Part shown: positions 63,013 to 64,000 of the stretch, piece by piece
Position numbering within the stretch: the first letter of the stretch is position 1
How the letters are laid out: every line of letters starts with the position of its first letter
Source of the DNA: Stenotrophomonas maltophilia
Lineage (GTDB): Bacteria > Pseudomonadota > Gammaproteobacteria > Xanthomonadales > Xanthomonadaceae
Assembly: GCF_039555535.1 (NCBI RefSeq)
Contig: NZ_CP154630.1
Span: forward strand, 1,749,001 to 1,813,000
DNA: 64,000 bases
Direction: 5' to 3'
Position numbers and translations under genes: made by a program
Notes under the pieces: generated by a model
Databases searched by the model: none
Told to the model about the DNA's origin: nothing
The model's input: the letters and a program-made list of their open reading frames with translations, nothing else

Positions 63013-64000
63013 TCAGTCAAAGCGCCAGCGCACGCCGGCATAGACGCCACGGCCTTCGCCTGGCGTCGAGCGCGCGACATCCTTGCCGGCGTCGTCGTAG
63101 CCCGGCGTGACCGTGGCCGCGTAGTGGCGGTTGCCGATGTTGCGCATCTCCGCCCACGCCTGCCAGCGGCCACCGGGTGCGTCGTAGCCGATGCGGCTGC
63201 CGAAGATCACATGGCTGTCGGCCCAGTAGCTGTTGGCGTAGTCCACTGCGATGCGCGAGGCGTATTCGGTGTTCAGTGCAGCATAGAGGCCCGAGGCGTG
63301 ATCGAAGCGCAGCTCGGCCTGGTAGCTGTGGCGCGGCAGGCCCGGCAGGCGGTTGCTGCCGAAGCGCGCGTCGTGGCGGTAACGGAAATCACTGAAGGTG
63401 TACGCCTGGCGCAAGGACAGGCGCCCCGGCGCGGCCTGCCACAGCGTGCTGTCCAATCCGGCTTCGATGCCACGGTGCACGGTGGGGCTGGCGTTGTTCT
63501 CTGCGATGAACAGGTTCGGTACCGGTTGCAGCTCCACGCTCAGCAGCTCGTGGTTGACGTGCGCGTAGTAGCCGGTCAGTTCCCAGCGCCCCAGCACAGC
63601 GTCGCCGCGCGCACCCAGTTCCAGCGTGGTGGCGGTCTGGTTCTGCATCGGTACCGGCGCGCGCTGGCGGCCGGTGGAGGGGCCATTGCCCGGCCCGAAG
63701 TACTGGTTCGAGCCCCAGATCATCGACCACGGATGCGGTGCTTCCACCGAGCGGCTGAGGTTGCCGAACCACTGCGTCTGCGCGCTGTGCTGCCAGGTGA
63801 AGCCCAGCCGCGGCGCGTAGTCCCAGTCATGATCGCGCAGTCGACCGCCGCTGTTTGGCCAGGTCACCTGCACGTCGCGGCGGGTGTTGATCAGCGCCAG
63901 CCCGGTCTGCATGCGCAGGCGGTCGTTGAAGGTGAGGATATTGCTGACGTGCAGCGTGCTGTCGGTGCCGTGGTGGCGGAAATCACGCGTGCGCGTGCCG
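63013..64000 (-). CDS. TonB-dependent receptor, C-terminal part (cut by the window edge)
   Basis: The frame is open from the window edge to the stop at 63013, about 329 codons of the C-terminal beta-barrel. Alternating strand pattern and typical phrases are visible: DYAPRLGFTWQHSAQTQWFG, NLSRSVEAPHPWSM, TTLELGARGDAVLGRWELTG, GIEAGLDSTLW, RHSYQAELRFDHASGLYAAL and the last strand GVYAGVRWRFD. The protein is an outer-membrane importer, probably of a siderophore, metal or vitamin chelate (PagL-like or copper-receptor relatives cannot be excluded). The plug domain and start lie beyond 64000. Confidence 0.9.
   Translation of the reverse strand, partial: GTRTRDFRHHGTDSTLHVSNILTFNDRLRMQTGLALINTRRDVQVTWPNSGGRLRDHDWDYAPRLGFTWQHSAQTQWFGNLSRSVEAPHPWSMIWGSNQYFGPGNGPSTGRQRAPVPMQNQTATTLELGARGDAVLGRWELTGYYAHVNHELLSVELQPVPNLFIAENNASPTVHRGIEAGLDSTLWQAAPGRLSLRQAYTFSDFRYRHDARFGSNRLPGLPRHSYQAELRFDHASGLYAALNTEYASRIAVDYANSYWADSHVIFGSRIGYDAPGGRWQAWAEMRNIGNRHYAATVTPGYDDAGKDVARSTPGEGRGVYAGVRWRFD

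Overview
The window looks like a chromosomal segment of a gamma-proteobacterium of the Xanthomonadaceae, almost certainly Stenotrophomonas (maltophilia complex). Support: high GC; many short GTAG/GTGG-headed palindromes of the SMAG type (REP-like elements described in S. maltophilia); an RND drug pump without its own outer-membrane gene; a GyrA with Gln at position 83, reported as the natural residue in this species; and an effector/immunity pair of the Xanthomonadales killing type IV secretion system. No rRNA, tRNA, CRISPR array, prophage or integron is visible. Most genes are housekeeping and syntenic in character. Accessory material is concentrated at 39.2-43.2 kb, 45.9-49.4 kb and 59.4-63 kb.

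Layout. 0-5.4 kb: a tetR-MFP-RND efflux operon on the minus strand ending in a strong terminator. 5.6-12.7 kb: the 180-kDa-class NAD-glutamate dehydrogenase, NAD kinase and a cytosolic-type 5'-nucleotidase on the plus strand. 12.8-22.3 kb: a long minus-strand run with carbonic anhydrase, three enzymes of the kynurenine-to-quinolinate route (haaO, kynU, kmo) tightly packed with exonuclease I (sbcB), DUF2461 and DUF2939 proteins, a PaiB-like flavoprotein and asnS. 22.4-28.8 kb: an IscA-like Fe-S carrier, the rpsF-rpsR-rplI ribosomal operon, smc and zipA. 28.9-36.3 kb: a Tat-exported HisC-like aminotransferase, ligA, an acetyltransferase, epmA, a DUF3011 secreted protein and mtnA. 36.5-43.2 kb: gyrA, PQQ glucose dehydrogenase and a REP-associated tyrosine transposase (RAYT) embedded in four near-identical REP elements and tandem repeats.

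43.2-49.2 kb: a quinone-oxidoreductase-like gene divergent from its probable LysR regulator, a small secreted protein, then on the minus strand a lipoprotein immunity gene, a T4SS effector with a C-terminal XVIPCD-type domain and an N-terminal HExxH motif, a HipA-like kinase and DUF3037. 49.6-59.3 kb: a small conserved protein, a secreted S9 peptidase, a HExxH exported protein, an SGNH esterase, a LysR/Tat-exported agmatine-deiminase divergent pair, a THEM6-like thioesterase and a TetR repressor with two matching operator palindromes. 59.4-63 kb: a cluster of unrecognised membrane and secreted proteins containing a tandem paralogue pair, one copy frameshifted. The window ends inside a TonB-dependent receptor.

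Functional themes: NAD metabolism recurs (haaO/kynU/kmo feeding de novo NAD synthesis, nadK, NAD-dependent GdhB and LigA), but this may be coincidence. The most interesting parts are the effector/immunity pair (47.1-49.2 kb), the REP/RAYT region (39.3-43.2 kb) and the unnamed paralogue cluster (59.9-63 kb).
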